Part shown: positions 46,046-57,540 of the stretch, piece after piece
Position numbering within the stretch: the first letter of the stretch is position 1
Layout: each line of letters opens with the position of its first letter
Assembly: GCF_000003195.3 (NCBI RefSeq)
Contig: NC_012873.2
Coordinates: 21,044,347 to 21,108,346, forward strand
DNA from: Sorghum bicolor
Lineage: Eukaryota; Streptophyta; Magnoliopsida; Poales; Poaceae
Direction of reading: 5' to 3'
DNA: 64,000 nt
Translations under genes and position numbers: made by a program
The notes under the pieces: generated by a model
What the model saw: the letters and a program-made list of their open reading frames with translations, nothing else
What the model was told of the DNA's origin: nothing
Databases searched by the model: none

Positions 46046-48379
46046 AGGAGGCAAAACATCAAGGACGGATGGGCAGACTACGAAGGAGAGGTAGTAAGGT
46101 CTGAGGACATACAACTAGAACAAGAGACCGTAGCACCAAGTCAGGTGTGGAGAGGAAAGATAGTTCTACACGAAGAGGAGGCGCCACCGGGACCACCGTC
46201 TACGCCATCCAGTGAATCCCAGGACGACTGAGAACACAAGGAGTCCCATTCGGAGGACTTAAAAACACCGAACGCCGTGCCAAGAGGTAAACTTGGTAGT
46301 TATCACTTTCCCTTCTGATATTTACTTTTTCTTAAAAACCTTGTTTAGTTAATCAGGTTCATACTATCTTAAAAAGAAAATAAAAATGTTAAAAACAGTA
46401 AGCCCCATGTGAGTATGCTCATGGCATAAAACCCATAAGTACATTCATTGTGGTGGCAAAAAAAATAATTTTTCCTGCTCTATAAAATGAAAATATAAAA
46501 TAGAGAGTAACACTTATTGAGGAAGCTCAACATGATAAAGGCTAGGTATTTATGCTAAAACTTAACCAGTTCCACAAAGCTTTGTTGTCTATTTGAGCTC
46601 CACAGAATTCAAAGAAGACTAGCAGACGGAGGACATCCTAATCGCAGTCAGGGTGCTGCCGACATTCAAATACACCTCTGCCACCTGCAAGCTACATCAG
46701 AAGAAATTACATCAAGATCTAGCTTGGGGGACATCCTAAGTACTTCTATCTATATTTATACTTAAACTATATTAAAATAAAAAGATACATAATCATGAAA
46801 ACCCAAATAAAGATATTGTGCTTATATATTTATCTTTGCTTAGTTTGCTTAATAAATAAATAAAGTGGCTATGCTAAACTGAATCTTAATAATAAAACTC
46901 TAGCATGGATATGATGAATAGTTGCTCTGTCTAATTTTCAAATTTGAAGATCTCTCTCACAAGTTTAGACATAACTGTTATAATTTAAAGCTTGGTCTAA
47001 ACCTGAACTTGTGGGAAGAGAACTTGATCTAAAGTCTAAGTTGTTAACGAATATGATATGGGAAGGTTGAGCTGCTGTTTATCTGTTCCTAGAGATGCTA
47101 CAATTCTGGAGAATTTTATCTTTGAAAATCTTTAGAATATCACATGATGAGTTCCTGTATGATGAGAGTTTAAATTCCTACCACAGCCATACATACATGC
47201 TTGCTAGACTATAAACCTTACATTTACTTTTTACTGCTTATGAGCATTGAGTGTGGTCAAGGTGTGTAGACCCTTAGGAGCTTGTCATGCGGTTAAAATC
47301 AAGATCCACTTGCACGTTCACACATATATGCTACTTCTACTCCAGAAGTTCGCATCCACATACATCCACTCATATCCATCTCCAGATCCACCTAAAATTA
47401 TTCTACTCCTATCTAGGAGAGAATAACCAAAAATATTCTCCTATCCGTGTTATTCTCTATGAAATAAATGCTCAAGTTATCTTGGTTACTACCACTTGCT
47501 ATATTATTCTAGGGAGATGTGTGCTCTAAAAAAAATGAATACGAGGAAATAAAAAGGGGCAAGTGCCCGGAACCTCGAAGAAAAGAAAAAGTGAGACGAG
47601 AGGGAAAAATGGACAAGTGTCCAACAGTAGAATTAGGGGTACAAGATACCCACCTAAGAGAAAAGAGAAAAAATATATAGAGAGAGAGCATCTCTTTCTC
47701 CTCAAAAAGCTTCAAAGAGCAAGGAAGGTATGTATGCCCTCAAAAGAGCAAAAGTAGAATTAGACTTTCACCATTGTTATCACCATCATCACCATACACC
47801 ATTCATTCGCCACACATGCACATCTTGATTTGACTTATTGACTTGTTTCTCTGAATCCATGGTTTGACTATGCAATAAATGTCTTGTAAGTATGTATACT
47901 TTATCTCCCACCTATGAGCTCCAGATATCAAAGCCTTATTAGAGTAGGATGAGAGAGAAGGCAATGTCACTATGCCTTATACTACAAATACCACATACTT
48001 TGAGAGAAGGCATATACCATCATTGCCGCCTTGGTAAGGATCCAGAAATACCATAAAAGAGAGATCTGAGAGAGTCATACAAAGGAATCTCTGAGTTTTA
48101 TTTGAAAAACTACAAAAACTCCAGAGCTATAGCTGATCAGGAATAAGAGACATGAGGCTTGGCTAGACCGTTCTATCTTTTAATTGCTCAAGACATAAGT
48201 GACGGTTGCAAGCCCCATGGTGAAAGGTAAAATGAGTAAGTTTTTAAGTCTTAACAGTTTACTCTAACTCAGAGATGAGACCTAATTTGAAAGCATGTGT
48301 ACCGTCAACATTTTAAGGCATTACAACAACTTCTGATCCATCACTGAGACTATCCTTGCTCAGGGACTTGCAAGAGGTA
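46046..48379 (+). other. A element 3' untranslated region
   Basis: Positions 46232-47330 repeat 43270-44384. Beyond that the region is unique to A here. It includes a block at about 47591-47655 shared with element C (ggacaagtgtcc palindrome plus agaattaggggta), a ggggcaagtgcccgg palindrome, and no convincing ORF. Confidence 0.55.
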
Positions 48380-48393
48380 AGCTTGGGGGAGTT
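48380..48393 (+). promoter_or_regulatory. Polypurine tract of element A
   Basis: The purine-rich agcttgggggagtt stretch is immediately before the right LTR. Confidence 0.7.
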
Positions 48394-50050
48394 TGTTGAT
48401 GGTCCTTAAGTATCAAATATAATCATCAAATAAATAAAGAAAAGGATCCAAATGCGACCAACACCCAGACTTAGGGTTTTATCTGACAGAATTCCATGAG
48501 TTTTGGTGTTTGTCTATTTCTGCAGGGGGTTATCAGAGAATATGGAGGAAAGGTCCACACGTCGGGTTTACATAGAGATATTAACTTGCACCACAATTAT
48601 CCAACATCTAGAAGAGTCCAAAAGCCACGGGAACGAGCGGGAGGCCAAGCGGGCCCGAGGGCTGGGCGCCCGCCCTCCCCCCTTGGGCGCCCGCCCAAGG
48701 CTCTCAGCCAATCAGGCTTCGTCTCGCGGATAATGCTCCACCGATCTAAAGGATTAAGGGAAACCATGCGATTAAGGTTGGTTTGATCCGACGGCACATA
48801 TTCATTTGGAGGGGCTATATAAGCAGGCCCCGTGGCCCCTGGAGGAGGCACTCATTCTCATTCCTCAAACCCTAATTCATTCATCAGGAGGAGGGTCTCT
48901 GATCAAGCCCTAGAGCCACCACATCAACTAGATCTCTAGTTTAGCATAGCTACATAGGATTAGAACTAGAAGGAGTCAATCTTTGATTGGTTTCTTGGAT
49001 CTGTCAAGAGGATTCTTGGTAATTCCTCTACTGTTCTTCATTTGTTCATCATTGTTCTTCAATATTATGAATACAACTTTGTTCTCTTTCAATATATTGA
49101 TTATGACTTTGCTCTACTTGTTTATATTTGCAATTATATCATTCTTAGTTTATCATAGTTATATGCTTTGCATAGTTAGATTGGAATTATATACATGTTT
49201 AGGATCGTATAGCGTTTATCCATCGGATCCATGGTTAAATGATAGATATTGTGTAGGCGTGGTGCCTATACCGTATTTATCTGCGATTGTACCCTATATG
49301 CTGGATCACGGGGTAGTTCGTGGTGGTAACAGCTCCATTGATTATTATATAGTCCCCCTCCCGTGTATAGGGTAGGCAGAGCAACATTATTATAGGGGAG
49401 TGATTGCTATGTTTCTCATATTCCTTGATAATATCACTATGCATGGGCGTAGTCCTTTCTCGCAATGATTGCCAAGTATAATTGCACTAACTATGATATG
49501 CTAGACTTTATAGTTAAGAATAACTTAGGAAATATTCTTGTAGTTCATCCTAATCCCATGCTAATGACTTGCTAGAATATCTGTTGAGGTGCTTATCATT
49601 ATTATATGTGGCTAGTTATGCTGATCAGATTAGTTATCTTTGTCAGCATTCATACTTTATCTATATTTTATGTGACATTTATCCCTGTATACAAGAGATA
49701 GATGAATGCTCTCTATTACACATGCAATGATAGATACTGAGTTCCATATTTCATTCCATAATCAACACTGATGTTAGTAATCCCTTCGCAGTGGTAAAAA
49801 TATAAATAACGATACCTGGAATACTTCCCGGTTAAAATGCTACATCGGTATTAATCTGTGCACTTGCAGATCTCATTTATTATTTATTCTGAAGAGCAAT
49901 TGCATATTTCAATACCGTGTCTCTCATGTCATGCTGGGGATGACAACTTGGCTTAAGTGGCATGAGGGATAGGTTTGGCATTTTTTGGCGCCGTTATTAG
50001 AAATTGAAAACTAAGTCTTCTTTTGGTAATGACATTAAGAATGCCCAACA
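48394..50050 (+). repeat. Right LTR of element A (1657 bp)
   Basis: tgttgatggtccttaag...cccaaca, followed by TSD catac. It is whole. The TATA-like tatataag is at 48816-48823. A GC-rich stem ccttgggc/gcccaagg is at 48681-48700. In subtype-specific blocks it matches the outer left LTR (9076-10438) and not B's LTR. Confidence 0.93.
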
Positions 50051-50055
50051 CATAC
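50051..50055. other. Right target-site duplication of element A (catac)
   Basis: Second copy of 9071-9075. After it, T's RT codons resume on the minus strand. Confidence 0.9.
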
Positions 50056-50586
50056 CGACACTGCCGAATAAACTTAGCTTCAATAAGTTTGGTTATTTTG
50101 GCCTTAATATCAGGAAGAATATTAGGATTGCATCGGGGTGCTGGTTGCTAATGTGGCCGAAATCCAGACTTAATAGGTAACCGATGTTCAACGATTGATT
50201 GGTCTAAACCAGGCATCTCAGTATAATCCCAAGCAAAGCAATCTTTATATTCCTTTAACAAATCAGTCAATTGCTGCTTACATTCAGAATCTAACTTAGC
50301 ACTAACAAAAGTAGGTCTTGGTTTATCACCATTACCTATATCTACTTCTACTAGATCATCAGCCGGTGTAAACCCCTGTCCTAACTTTCCATCATCGGCG
50401 AACCTATCCATTAAAACTCTTCATCAGAACCGACTGCTTGGATCGGTGGAATTTCATAATCGGCAACTTTGAGAAAATCTTTCTCCCAAACTTCTCCTGA
50501 AATGCATCGAATCCTCTCATAAGTATCTGATTGTGCCGATGCAATGACATATGAAGAATCTCCGGGGACAATCTCAATTTTCTCAC
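50056..50586 (-). pseudogene. T reverse transcriptase, N-terminal part
   Basis: Segment 50148-50411 shows a LTDLLKEYKDCFAWDYTEMPGLD block, the usual stretch between protease and RT in gypsy pol, then a VEHRLPIK motif. The rest to 50056 leads into FIRQCRYAKWIS once element A is set aside. A stop near 50147 and frame changes break it. Confidence 0.83.
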
Positions 50587-50605
50587 CTACCCATTGAACA
50601 AGGCA

Positions 50606-51076
50606 CTAATGCATTGTATAAGGAATACAGCAATTGGCATGAATCCAATCTCGCCCCAACAATAAATTATATGCACCTTTTCCACTGATGACAAAGAACG
50701 TCGTCGGCAAAGTCTTACTGTCGATGGTCAATTCAACACATATAGCCCCTTTAACTGGAGATACATTCCCTTCAAAATCTTTCAACATCATATCGGTCTT
50801 GGTCAAATCTTGATCTCCTTTGCCAAGTTTCTGATATACCACATATGCCATAATATTGATTGCAGCCCCTCCATCAATGAGTATCTTGAAAATCGGCTGC
50901 CCATCAACTCTGCCTTTGACAAACAGAGCCTTAAGATGCAGTCTTTCATCTTCGGAAGGTTTCTCAAAGATAGCCGTCATTGGATCAAGAGCCAACTGAG
51001 CTATTTGGTCAGAGAAATTTACCCCCTCATCATCACTGAAAGGTGCAAGAAACTCCATCGGCAACATAAACACCAT
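50606..51076 (-). pseudogene. T protease
   Basis: The active-site motif is ILIDGGAAINIM, with the D-G-G form common in Tat-lineage elements in place of D-S/T-G. It ends with YNLLLGRDWIHA, the standard C-terminal protease motif that directly precedes RT. In the family it cuts the polyprotein. It is separated by stops from gag and RT. Confidence 0.82.
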
Positions 51077-51077
51077 G

Positions 51078-54016
51078 TTAACATCTGCCGATGGTCCTTT
51101 TCCCTTGGGATTTGATTGCTGCTGATTCCCTACTTAATTCTTCTTGCCTCTCCTGCTGCATCCTCCTTTTTTGTGTCCTGGTTAAACCTTTCGGACACCA
51201 TTGGGGAAGCTTTGTCTTTCGCACTGATTGATAGCGAACCTCCCTTGATTCCACCCGATGAGTGTTAGCATCCCTGCAGAAAATAAATTCATCGGGCACC
51301 CGTGCATTTGCCATTTCTTCAAGCTCCTCTTGGTTCCTTGGAAAATGCCCAACACGTCCACCAAGCCTATCATGCACGCTGAGCCTGCCCCCTAGCCGAT
51401 CGTGAACCGACATCCTCCCCCTGATCAGCTCATTAAAGCGTCGATCATTGTTCTGGAATCGTCGATCTGACCGATCATGCTGATTATAACCATTGCACTC
51501 AGGGCAGTCTCTGACAGTTGGTAACTTGATATTTTGCTCCCAACAGTGAATGAAAAACGGGCAATTCTAGTGATCTTTATGCCGATTTCACTCTTATCGG
51601 CGTCTTTCTTCTTCTCGACATCAATCCTCTTGCTGACGACGATACCGATCTTCACGTTGTTGCCATGTCTCCCGATACCGCCTATGGGTGATAACAATAC
51701 CAGATCGAGGAGGTCTCCTAGAGCTGTTCCTTCCTGGATCAAGCCTTTTCCCCTGGCGTCATCGGTAGTTATTTGGTGTCGGGGATCCACCGATGCGTTT
51801 TCCTCAGCTGTTTCTGATGTTAAGCCTTTAGTATTTCCCATGGCATCCAGCATGTTTGTAAGGAAAGGATGCTGATCAATCTTCATCGGCTTCTGAGCTT
51901 TGAGTTATCAAATTTAATCCTCCTAGATTATATAGCCGATTGTAATTGTTGCCTGAACACCTTGCATTCATTTGTACTACGGGATGTTGCATTATGCCAC
52001 TTACAATACTTGATCTTTTCAACTCTTCTGCCGATGGAATCACATGATTAGGTGACAATTTAATCTGCCCCTCCTGAAGCAGAAAATCAAATATCCTATC
52101 GGCCTTTGTAATATCAAAAGCAAACTTCTCCGGTTCTTTCTGGCCAAAAGGACAAAACATCGGCTTTTTGTTCTTCACCCATTCTGCCAAGCTGATGACT
52201 AGTTCTTCATCAGAATCTAAACTTGTTGCCCCATTGACAAATGACACTTTCTTGTTCCAAGCCTTTCTAGGTTCAAAAGTCTTGATATCTTGATCAGAAA
52301 TCCTCTACACCAAATGACTTAGACTTTCAAACTCTTGAGAAGCATACTTGTCTTTGATGTATGGCAACAATCCCTGGAAAGCCAAATCGGATAGCTGTCG
52401 ATCATCCAGAACCAGACTGTAACATTTGTTCTTGACATCCCGCAACTTTCAACTGATTCATCATTGTGTTGCCTCAGCTTTACTAAATCGGTAATCTTCT
52501 TCTCATGGACCCTGAAAAGAAATATTTATGGAACTGCTTCTCTAGATCGGCCCAAGTAATTACTGAGTTTGGAGGTAGTGAAATAAACCAAGTAAATGCT
52601 GATCCTAACAAAGATGATGAGAATAAACAAACACTTAACTCATCTCTATTAGCAGCCTCTCCACACTGGATGATGAACCGATTGACATGTTCCATAGTCG
52701 ACGTGTCATCTTGTCCAGAGAATTTAGTGAAATCTGGCACATTGTACCGATTTGGAAGTGGAATCAAATCGTATGCAGTAGGGTATGCTGTCCGATAAAA
52801 ATAAATATTAACCTTCGGCTTTATTCCGAATTGATCTCTCATTACTTTAGCTATTCTATCGGCCCAATAGGCATCGGCATCATACTGATGTGGGGGTTGA
52901 CGTTCCGGCACCTGCTAATAAACCTCCACATGTCTCTAAGGTCCACGATCTCCAGGGAACATGGCGTTGGCCATAGGTTGTTGGCCACCAATCTGCTGAG
53001 CAAGATTCATCGGCTGATTAGCTGGTCCTTGATTCTAAAATCCAACTTGCATCTGCCCCTGCTGGAATCCTGTAGCCTGATGATTCTGTTTGTGTTATTT
53101 GTGGAAAGACAAACTGCCCTGTCCACCCATTGTTGGAATTCATCGGCGCAGGCCCTGCCGATGGCTGATAATTGGGTGTCATCATTGGGTTAACATACCT
53201 CATCTGAGTCATAAACCTCTGGTGCGCTGGCAGTAGATCTGCTGATGCATTAGGCATCTAGAACATTGGCATGTGAAAGTTTCCTATAATAGGCCTCGCA
53301 GTGGTAGTAGTTGAATACTGAGGATTTTGAGTCATCGGTGAAACCGGAGGTGCCGATGTCATAGGAGCTTTTGCTGCTAAGTCCGCCACCTGAGATGTTC
53401 TAGAAATATTTGCAAAAAATTCTAGAGGCATCCCATATCCCCACCAATTGGGAGGAACTTGACAATTCTGGAATACAAATCCTAACATTGCCGATGCCGA
53501 TAGATCTGTGTTGAATTTAACCCGCCCCTCTGATGTTGCTGGGTTAGTTATCATCGGTGTAGATTGCCCATTGGTCATCCCTAACGTGCTTGGTCGAGAA
53601 GTAGCTTACGTACCCGCAACGGCTGGAGGAGCCGATGGAGCCGTAACCGATGACAACCCTGACTGATGATAGGTTGGGCCCATGTATAATGGTGGTGCAT
53701 GTCCTTCTTTAAAAGTTCTAGCCACAGCGTTAAAAATAGTATTGGACAGCACACTGGATTGGTTGATCAAAGCACGATTAATAGCGTTATCAACCATATA
53801 TTGCAATTTACCAGGATTGGCTTCAAAAGTAATCTACCGAGGCATCGGCAGGTCTTGCTTCTGGATTACTTCACCGCTCTTGTTGACACTGAAAGATTTC
53901 AAGCAGAGCTGCTTGTATTCTTCTATAGCTCTTGCCATAGCCTGCTTCTGCTCATCTCTGAGATCAGCCTCGGTTACAGCAATGATGTTTTCTGTGTCAA
54001 ACTCAGTAGTAGACAT
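51078..54016 (-). pseudogene. T gag
   Basis: I take the start at 54014-54016 (MSTTEFD). It has a Gln/Pro/Met-rich N-terminal half (53018-53806) and a capsid core at 52483-52911 with YNVPDFTKFSGQDD, L..SLLGSAFTWF and W.DLEKQFHKYFF, the Retrotrans_gag pattern. A Cys-containing region (CP.C, about 51490) with Arg/Asp-rich repeats of the kind seen in Tat gag follows. At least six stops or frame changes occur. Repeated gag reading resumes in phase after several of them. Confidence 0.82.
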
Positions 54017-54037
54017 CTTGATCTTGATGATAGATTT

Positions 54038-54055
54038 GTCCCACTGGGCGTGCCA
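54038..54055 (-). promoter_or_regulatory. Primer binding site of element T
   Basis: Read on the minus strand it is tggcacgcccagtgggac, a few bases inside the LTR end. This is a form often seen in plant Tat-type gypsy elements. The priming tRNA is not certain. Confidence 0.7.
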
Positions 54056-54062
54056 AAAGATG

Positions 54063-54784
54063 TGTTGGTGCAAAAATAGATCTGCAAACACAAAGGGCTA
54101 ATACCCGATTTCAACGTTAAGGCGTGCCAGCCGATTTGACCTTACAATCGACAAAGGTGATAACTCAAATACTTTGGTCCCGACAACAGCGATGCGCCCA
54201 GATGCCACGGCCAAGAGGTATTCACGCGTAACTCGAGAACTCGTCGAGTATGACTCGAAGAATTCTTAAGAACTTGTAAGTAAAGAAAAATATGCGAGTT
54301 GACGAAGTCGTCGAAAGTAGATACAAAAATAGATGTAAAAACTTTGTATATGATTGATTGGGATTGTCTTCTTACATCGCTACTAGGCCTATATTTATAC
54401 TCTTTCCTAAAGAGTTACAACCAGATATGACTAGAATTCTAATTCCAAATCAAATAGAACTCGTATATAAAATAAATTCTAACAATTATAGAAAGCAATA
54501 ATTTATCTATCTCGGACGATCGGCACACCACCATTGTTTCCGCCGACAACTCCCACGTCTCCATGCACCATCATCGGCATCTTCATCCTCCATCGGCAAT
54601 CGTCAACATCGACCATCGGTACCGATCAACCACTGTTTCTAAATTTAACATACCTCCCTCCTGAGGCCTCATCATCGATATCATAGACCATCGGCAACTT
54701 TTCTATTAGCCAGCCGTTACTTCTCCATCTGCCGATCCAAGCTTTATCAACCTTCCTGACTCGTGTCAAAACACGGTGTCAACA
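54063..54784 (-). repeat. 5' LTR of element T (722 bp)
   Basis: In minus orientation it starts TGTTGACACCGTG and ends TTGCACCAACA, just before the primer site. A TATA-like tataaata is at about 54391-54399 (minus). Its partner LTR is outside the window. Confidence 0.82.
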
Positions 54785-55266
54785 CAAGCACTGATCAATA
54801 TCCTGTCTCACACTAGGTAACCACAATGACCGACATATTTCTATGCATGCGGTCCTAGTGTTTGGCCTGTAGGCTCATCAAATCTGGAGATTATGTGATG
54901 GCCCTCCAACGGCTTCCTCGGCCCACGTATCGGTCTGCTCTTCCCAGTCATAGATGTCGATCCAGAGAGCTACATATGTAAAGACACGAAGATGAAATTA
55001 ATACAAGATGCAATAGACCCTAAAGTCTAAACCCTAAACCCCAACCCTAATCCCTAATAAACATGTATAATATACCTCGCCAGTATTGGCTTGCTCAACA
55101 ATTTGTTGCTCATGAGGCGGCGGGGAGGATCCCTGCATGATCTCCTTGTAATCTGCCCGCAAGTACTAACTCCCATCATCATCACCCTTGATTTGTTCTC
55201 ACCACTGTCGATGAGATTCGTCATGATGGCCTCATCATCGATTTGTTGATCCCTCGGGTCAGCCAT
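54785..55266 (-). pseudogene. CACTA-type accessory protein, N-terminal remnant
   Basis: On the minus strand a frame starting MADPRDQQIDDEAIMTNLID at 55266 runs to 55054. It resembles the N-terminus of the second protein of grass CACTA elements (TNPA-like/Transposase_24 group) as I remember it; no catalytic motif is present to confirm this. The sequence to 54790 may be a following exon. It is truncated by T at 54784. A short telomere-like run (accctaaaccccaaccctaa, 55029-55050) lies within it. Confidence 0.4.
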
Positions 55267-55564
55267 TGTCTATATATATAAAAGCTATATAAAAAACTAT
55301 ATACTAGTCAAGTATATATATATAAAGCTATATATAAAAAACTCTATAGTAATCATTTCATGAATTATTTCATGAGGGCCTACATATATATAAAAAAAGT
55401 TTATTATTTCATGAGGGCCTACATATCAAAAACGGTAGAATAATCATTTTCTATTCCTTAACAAGTGAAAACTATATATAAAACTATATAAAAATACATG
55501 GGGAAACTTATATCATTGTCTATATATATATATATGATAGCAAAAACGTAAAAAATACAAATAA
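55267..55564. other. AT-rich stretch
   Basis: Low-complexity tatata and ctatatata words with a repeated ttatttcatgagggcctacatat segment (about 55364 and 55406). I see no gene. Confidence 0.5.
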
Positions 55565-56052
55565 TTTTATACAAATATTTCTAACATACAAATATTTTAT
55601 CTCTAATATACAAATATTTCTAATAAACTTCATCTCAGGCAAAGGCAAAAAAATATTAATAATTTACACATTGAATAAGTCATCGTAAATATACAAATAT
55701 TTCTAATATACAAATATTTTATCTCAAATATACAAATATTTCTAATAAACTTCATCTCAGGCAAAGGCAAAAACTACTAATAATTTTGACATCGAATAAG
55801 TACATCATAAATATACAAATATTTCTAATATACAAATATTTTATCTCTAATATACAAATATTTCTAATAAACTTCATCGATAAAGGCAAAAAATATTAAT
55901 AATTTTGACATCGAATAAGTATATCATAAATATACAAATATTTCAAATATACAAAAAATTCTAATATATAAATATTGTATCTCTAATATACAAATATTTC
56001 TAATAAACTTTATATTAGACAAAGACAAAAAAATATTAATAATTTGACATTA
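55565..56052. repeat. Four-unit 120-bp AT-rich tandem array
   Basis: Units start near 55565, 55686, 55808 and 55927. Each has atacaaatatttctaata, ttttatctc, aataaacttcatc, a ggcaaaggcaaaaa segment and ttgacatcgaataagt. The last unit is the most diverged. Confidence 0.85.
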
Positions 56053-56335
56053 AGGGAGTACAGCGTGGCGGTGCTGAGAGCGCTCGGTGGTGGCGCTCGG
56101 TGGTGGTGCTGAGAGCGCTCTGTGGTGGCACTCGACAGCGTGTTACGCACGTGGGGGCCGAGCATGGGCGCCAGGGATGGCAAGGGACGACGGCCGACAT
56201 GGCACTGGTTGCAGGCAGCGTCGCGCATGGCACCGGTACGACGGCGCCGACGGGACGGGTCTCGACGGCAGCACACGTGGGAGCTCAACGGTTGTCGGAG
56301 AGAGCAGGGAGATCTAGAGAGCGAGCGGAGAAGAC
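56053..56335. other. GC-rich stretch
   Basis: It contains two copies of gctgagagcgctc with ggtggtgg spacers (56070-56130), then GC-rich sequence open in several frames on both strands. No domain is recognised, so I do not call a gene. Confidence 0.5.
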
Positions 56336-57540
56336 TATAACACCTTAGGTGTTTGTCACTTGCTAAGTACTAGGTTTGAGCTCAAACATGACAAGTTCAA
56401 TGGTAATAAAGAGGTCAAAGTCAATCTATGAAAGTAAACCCCAACTTGGACTTGGTGGATGCAACCTTGCTTGCATATATGCCTTTTTAAAAGGTATGCT
56501 TTGATGATGCTAATGGAACCTTTTTCATGTGTCTTATATCCATCCCAATCTATGTTGGTCTCTAGAAAAGTTTGGTGAAGTTTGGATCAAGAAGTCACAT
56601 GAAATGATAAGTTATATCCTTGTTGGAATGGCTCTATTAAGGAAAATGAATCATAGGTCATGAACCAACCCTTCCAAACTTGCTCCTAGGACTCTAGATG
56701 AATTATACAACAAAAGTCATGAAGGGTTCATGTTGAGCTTATGTCAAGAAAATGCTTCAATTGGCCTAAAACCTTATTTGGAGCTTTATCACGATACTGC
56801 TTTGACCAAAGTGAAAGATTGACTTCTGTTGCAGTTATGAGGTTTGACCCTAAATCAAAGTTGTAGTTTTGCTTCTATAGAACAAACTTTTTTAAGTGTC
56901 AATACCAAGTTTGGTCCCTATCCAAGTCAAATTGAGCTCTCAAGAATCAATTCAGTGCTGATTTGCTACCTCCATATTTTTGGCTAAGTCCCTGAAAGTG
57001 ACAGCAGTGAGTTAGCTCCTTTATGACATTTTATTATCCAAATTCATATAGTAACTCAATTGGATTCCTTAATATGAGTTGGAGTACCCTTCTTGATTAA
57101 AGCAATGGATCAAGTGTCATTAAATTTGGAGTTCATTTGGATATCTAAAAGTAGCTCCTAAAACAGCAAAAGATTATTTTATCGCTAAACGGACGTGTAC
57201 CCGTTGGCATGCCGCGTTCTCATGTTTTTGTTAAGCAACTAAAGTTAGTCCAATAATAAAAGTGGTGGGCCATTACTTGGAGAAGGTCATGTAAAAAGTT
57301 ACATCATGTTTGACATGGTTTGGACCATCAATTCTTGGTTTTGCTAATCATCGTCAATACATTGACACTCGTGATTTGGCATCAAATTATCTCCTAATCT
57401 GTTGGTCTAATGACTGAGCACCCTTAACCAAAGTTGTAGTGGACGTCGGGGTGAGCAAATTTCATTTTTGACCCATCTTCAAATTCGGCCCGGAACAAGC
57501 CCAAAATCGGCTCCCACCTTGCCTACTCCGACGCGCGCCA
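56336..57540 (+). mobile_element. Probable Tekay/Del-type LTR fragment
   Basis: It begins tataacacc, one base from the tgtaacacc start of E. It shows the same style of text as D and E LTRs (recurrent aaagttgtag and caacaaagt words, long AT-rich noncoding). No second end or TSD was found, and it passes into CACTA-like sequence near 57540. Confidence 0.35.

Larger units (their letters stand above)
9076..50050 (+). mobile_element. Athila-type element A with nested insertions, fused with element B
   Basis: It starts tgttga, ends cccaaca, and is flanked by catac on both sides, inside T's RT gene. The left LTR is cut at 10438 by element B. The right LTR is whole (48394-50050). The internal region has gag and protease domains but no RT, RNase H or integrase. 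The LTR directly before the primer site (ending 40467) is of the B subtype, whereas the outermost left LTR and the right LTR share the A subtype (ggtcattaag/ggtccttaag start, GC-rich cttgggcg block). I infer that B inserted into A's left LTR and a deletion then joined B's interior to A's interior. Confidence 0.85.
5683..54784 (-). mobile_element. Tat-lineage Ty3/gypsy retrotransposon T (host of the nest)
   Basis: Minus-strand order is LTR (54784-54063), primer site, gag, protease, RT, two RNase H domains and integrase (to 6213), then an antisense coiled-coil ORF. The dual RNase H and the DGG-type protease motif place it in the Tat lineage. RT is split by element A (9076-50050), with catac at 9071-9075 and again at 50051-50055. 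The LINE splits the antisense ORF, so the 3' LTR lies left of position 1. All T genes carry stops. The bases after the right LTR (caagc, 54785-54789) would be its TSD. Short gccgat/atcggc words recur through T sequence and help tell it from its insertions. Confidence 0.88.

Noticed and set aside
55029..55050. Interstitial telomere repeat
   Set aside because: Only a few degenerate ccctaa-like units inside transposon sequence; more likely chance or an intron feature.
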